DNA from: Acidobacteriota bacterium
Lineage (GTDB): Bacteria; Actinomycetota; Acidimicrobiia; Acidimicrobiales; RAAP-2
Length of the DNA: 41,203 nucleotides
Reading direction: 5' to 3'
NCBI GenBank assembly: GCA_019352095.1
Contig: JABBNY010000002.1
Coordinates: 4,893 to 46,095 of the forward strand
Shown here: positions 38,185 to 41,203 of the stretch, in pieces
How the letters are laid out: every line of letters begins with the position of its first letter
Position numbering within the stretch: the stretch's first letter is position 1
Made by a program: the position numbers and the translations under genes
The notes under the pieces: model-generated
Told to the model about the DNA's origin: nothing
Seen by the model: only the letters and a program-made list of their open reading frames with translations
Databases searched by the model: none

Positions 38185-39000
38185 ATGGTGGTTTCTAAAG
38201 GTACGGCGTCGAATCCGGAGACCTTTGACCCCGCACACCCTGATTCGCCCACAAGCGAGCAGCCTTCGGTCGCTCCAGAAGTCGCGACAACGAGCACCAG
38301 TGAACGGACGAACTCAGGTCTGATCGGTACTCGACTGCGGGCGCGACGAGAAGCATCGGGAATCTCGCTTCGCCAATTTGCTCGCGATCTTGATGTCTCG
38401 CCGTCATTCATCTCGCAATTGGAAACCGGAAAAGCGCAACCCTCGGTGGCCACGTTGTTCGCAATCTGTGAAGCACTCGGCATTGCGACCGATGAGCTCT
38501 TCGACAACGAGACAACGCCCCCACGCTTCGCCGGCAACGCAGTCACGCGTGGTGGCACCGATGCCGTCAACAACTCGTGGCGATCCGTTACAAGTTTCGG
38601 CACACTCTCCAACCCCCAGCGCACTCCTCGTAGTTCTGATGAGGCGGGATCATCCTCACCCCTCGTGCACCCCAATGAGCGAAAAGTCTTGGTACTTGAC
38701 TCTGGGGTTACCTGGGAGTCGCTCACCGCGACTCGTAACGAGAAGGCCGATTTCATGTTCGTTCGCTACGAAGTTGGTGGGAGCTCCACCATGGAGGATC
38801 GCCTAATCCGCCACGTGGGCAGCGAGTACGGCTTCATTCTGAGCGGAACCCTCGAGATCACTTTGGGTTTCGAGAACTACCGGCTTACGGCGGGTGACTC
38901 AATATCATTTGATTCCAGTCGCCCCCATCGACTGGCCAATGTCGGCGACGTCCCCGTTGAAGCCATCTGGATGAATTTGGAATTCCTCCCGAACCACTGA
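38185..39000 (+). CDS. XRE family transcriptional regulator with C-terminal cupin sensor domain
   Basis: LRARREASGISLRQFARDLDVSPSFISQLETGKAQPSVATLFAICEALGIATDELF; cupin ...VGSEYGFILSGTLEITLGFENYRLTAGDSISFDSSRPHRLAN. Confidence 0.93.
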   Translation: MVVSKGTASNPETFDPAHPDSPTSEQPSVAPEVATTSTSERTNSGLIGTRLRARREASGISLRQFARDLDVSPSFISQLETGKAQPSVATLFAICEALGIATDELFDNETTPPRFAGNAVTRGGTDAVNNSWRSVTSFGTLSNPQRTPRSSDEAGSSSPLVHPNERKVLVLDSGVTWESLTATRNEKADFMFVRYEVGGSSTMEDRLIRHVGSEYGFILSGTLEITLGFENYRLTAGDSISFDSSRPHRLANVGDVPVEAIWMNLEFLPNH

Positions 39001-39031
39001 GTGGTCTCGACGAGGAGGACCTTCGACGAAG

Positions 39032-39745
39032 TCAGACCGTGGCGCCGAGCGCCAGACCAACGCCGTACGTGATCGCAAGCGCCAGACAACCGCCAATCCC
39101 CACTCTGAGCGCCCCTCGCAACGCTGAGGCCCCACCAAGTTGTGCACCGAATCCACCGAGCAGGCACATCGACACAATCGTCACGAACGCCAGCACCGGG
39201 ATGCGCATCGAGCTCGGTGTCAAACCGACCGCCAACAGCGGCAGGACAGACCCCACGGCGAAACTAACCGCCGACACGCTCGCCGCCTGGACGGGGCGCG
39301 CCCGGGTTCGCTCATCGTGACCGAGTTCATCGCGAAGATGGGCCGCCAATGCATCGTGCGCGTGCAGCGCGGTCGCCACCTGTGTCGCCAACGCGCGAGA
39401 GAGTCCGCGCGCTTCGTAGATTGCGACGAGCTCGGCGTGCTCCTGCTCGGGATCTTGCTCGAGTTCGCCGGCTTCCTTCTTGACGTCGGCTTTCTCCGCG
39501 TCGGACTGCGCGCTCACCGACACGTACTCACCAATAGCCATCGAGAGCGCCCCGGCGGTCAGCGCCGCTGCTCCCGCGGTCATCAGCGCCGTCTTCACGG
39601 CACCGGCGGCAACGAGTCCAACGAGAAGAGCCGCCGTGGAGACAAGTCCGTCATCGGCGCCGAGCACTGCCGCGCGCAACCAGCCCGCTCGACTCGAGCG
39701 ATGGACTTCACTATGGCTCACTGGTCGTCTCGTCTCGAATCGCAA
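39032..39745 (-). CDS. VIT1/CCC1 family (Fe/Mn transporter-like) membrane protein
   Basis: GWLRAAVLGADDGLVSTAALLVGLVAAGA...GALSMAIGEYVSVSAQSDAEKADVKKEAGELEQDPEQE. Confidence 0.93.
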   Translation of the reverse strand: MRFETRRPVSHSEVHRSSRAGWLRAAVLGADDGLVSTAALLVGLVAAGAVKTALMTAGAAALTAGALSMAIGEYVSVSAQSDAEKADVKKEAGELEQDPEQEHAELVAIYEARGLSRALATQVATALHAHDALAAHLRDELGHDERTRARPVQAASVSAVSFAVGSVLPLLAVGLTPSSMRIPVLAFVTIVSMCLLGGFGAQLGGASALRGALRVGIGGCLALAITYGVGLALGATV

Positions 39746-39909
39746 AGCACTCTCATCGAAGCGCGCGATATACGCTCAATGAACTCGATCACTTGACGGC
39801 CACTCACATTTGGCAGACTACCCTTCGCCATCTCGCAACGCGATTGACAAAGGTCACCTTCCGGGAGATTCAACGGGCGATCCAAGCGACGATGTCCGTC
39901 GCGCGCGAC

Positions 39910-40521
39910 TCACTTCGATTCGACGGTCCTCGCGGCCTTGATGAAAAACGCGCGAACCTGGGCGCCGGTGGGATTGAGATGGGTGGAACCATCGATGACC
40001 GCCTGTCCGATCGAGGCGGACCAGTACGTGCTTATCAGCACCTGGGAGTCCAGGTCCCTGATGATCCAGCCATGGTCCTTCGCCCGTTCAACCGCATTGA
40101 CCCAGCGTTGGAATTGGGTCTCCAATTTCTGGGTGAAGCGTTCTCGTGTTCCGGGATCGGCCCAGACGTCGAGCAGGAGCTTGACGACATCCCACTTACT
40201 ATCGCCTTGGCCCGCCGCCCACGCGAGTTCCAGATTCTCGCCAATGGCTGACCAGAACGCCGCCTCGTCATTCACCTCGGTCGCTTCTTCTGCACGAGTG
40301 AGACACTGGTGCAGATTTTCGGTTCGCCTGGCGTAACTGTAGAGCTGCGCCTCGGCGATCAGCTGCGTGCGCGACTCGAAGTAGTAGTAGATCGTCGGAA
40401 CCCCGACGTTCGATCGTTGCGCGACTTCAGAGATGCGAACATTGTGGCTCTCGTTCTCCGAGATCATCGTGAGAGTCATGTCGATGATGTGATCTCTTGT
40501 CCCAGAACCGCTGCGACCCAC
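39910..40521 (-). CDS. TetR/AcrR family transcriptional regulator
   Basis: GTRDHIIDMTLTMISENESHNVRISEVAQRSNVGVPTIYYYFESRTQLIAEAQLYSYARR. Listed ORF start (40857) is over-extended; GTG at 40521 plausible. Confidence 0.85.
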   Translation of the reverse strand: MGRSGSGTRDHIIDMTLTMISENESHNVRISEVAQRSNVGVPTIYYYFESRTQLIAEAQLYSYARRTENLHQCLTRAEEATEVNDEAAFWSAIGENLELAWAAGQGDSKWDVVKLLLDVWADPGTRERFTQKLETQFQRWVNAVERAKDHGWIIRDLDSQVLISTYWSASIGQAVIDGSTHLNPTGAQVRAFFIKAARTVESK

Positions 40522-40654
40522 TCGAATTCCCTCCCACCGAATTCCCAACCAGGGACTGGAGTCATGTATATCATCTGGTCTTTGACGATGTTGACCAATT
40601 GAGCCGGGCGGCACCGTGGCGTCGTTGAAGTCGTGCGTCCGCGATGCCTCGCGA

Positions 40655-41203
40655 CTATTCGTGATGATCGAGCAGGGCTCTGACGTGCACGCCGATGGAA
40701 TCGACGAGCGGCCACGGAGGATTATCCTCATCGACGAGAAGGCCGAACTCAGAACTGCAGAACCCAATGATGTCACCACCACGCGACCGGCAATCACCGA
40801 CGATCTCCGCGAGGCGACCGCGCGACTCATCGCTCGCGACGCCATGGGCCAATTCATCGTCGATCATCGCTTGGAGCTCATCCACCTGCGCGCTGTCGGG
40901 CTTCACGACGTAGACACCCGCCCGTTCGAGATGAGACGAGTAGAACGAATTCTCGATGAGATACCTAGTGCCGAGTAGGGTCATCGCCGACGAACCAAGC
41001 GACTTGACCGCTTTGACCATCGCGTCTCGCACGTCGACCACGGGGATCGACACGGCATTCGCAACGTCGTCATAATTGCGATGCATGGTGTTGGCCCCGA
41101 TGCCGAGCACGGTCGCGCCGCCCGCTTCGAGACGACGCGCCGAGTCGGCGAGCACTCGTCCAAGCGCGACCCAGTCGCCAGCGCGACGGAACCGAACGAT
41201 CTG
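40655..41203 (-). CDS. Aspartate/glutamate racemase family protein (5' end beyond window)
   Basis: RRLEAGGATVLGIGANTMHRNYDDVANAVSIPVVDVRDA...MTLLGTRYLIENSFYSSHLERAGVYVVKPD...FCSSEFGLLVDEDN. The frame stays open to the window edge. Confidence 0.87.
   Translation of the reverse strand, partial: QIVRFRRAGDWVALGRVLADSARRLEAGGATVLGIGANTMHRNYDDVANAVSIPVVDVRDAMVKAVKSLGSSAMTLLGTRYLIENSFYSSHLERAGVYVVKPDSAQVDELQAMIDDELAHGVASDESRGRLAEIVGDCRSRGGDIIGFCSSEFGLLVDEDNPPWPLVDSIGVHVRALLDHHE

Noticed and set aside
1-41203. CRISPR arrays, tRNA/rRNA, IS elements, prophage or defence genes
   Set aside because: No regularly spaced repeats, cloverleaf or T-loop patterns, transposase/integrase motifs or known defence domains were seen by eye; a tRNAscan/Infernal run would be decisive.

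Overview
The window is 41.2 kb of GC-rich bacterial chromosome with dense coding on both strands. It looks actinobacterial (inference from a Ddn-type F420-dependent nitroreductase, an MACS-type acyl-CoA ligase, gene style and GTG/TTG starts). I recognise about 33 protein-coding genes and no rRNA, tRNA, CRISPR, phage or transposase. Main blocks, left to right: (i) TetR, tag and small accessory proteins; (ii) a minus-strand operon M20 deacylase > FadR/GntR > alpha/beta hydrolase > APC permease; (iii) a PAS-GGDEF-EAL protein and stress/redox genes; (iv) a 2-oxo-acid (pyruvate-type) dehydrogenase operon E1a-E1b-E2 with no E3; (v) an acyl-CoA synthetase overlapping tail-to-tail with a second APC permease; (vi) a catabolic region with PaiB, amidase, GNAT, an RbsB/A/C-type ABC transporter plus an M24-fold protein, a TRZ/ATZ-type amidohydrolase, SDR, bicupin, XRE-cupin regulator, VIT family protein, TetR and an Asp/Glu racemase-like gene cut by the right edge. 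The most interesting signals are: a shared 19-bp TGT-N13-ACA operator-like element at three promoters of the XRE-cupin cluster, overlapping clear TTGACA -35 boxes at two of them; an M24 protein with an Asp-to-Cys change at a metal-ligand position; a racemase homologue with both usual catalytic positions altered; two conserved genes (flavin reductase, DUF2249) broken by small frameshifts; and several long perfect hairpins, one with a stop codon in its loop. I found no unambiguously new defence or mobile system. Functional names come from recognising motifs by eye, with no database search.
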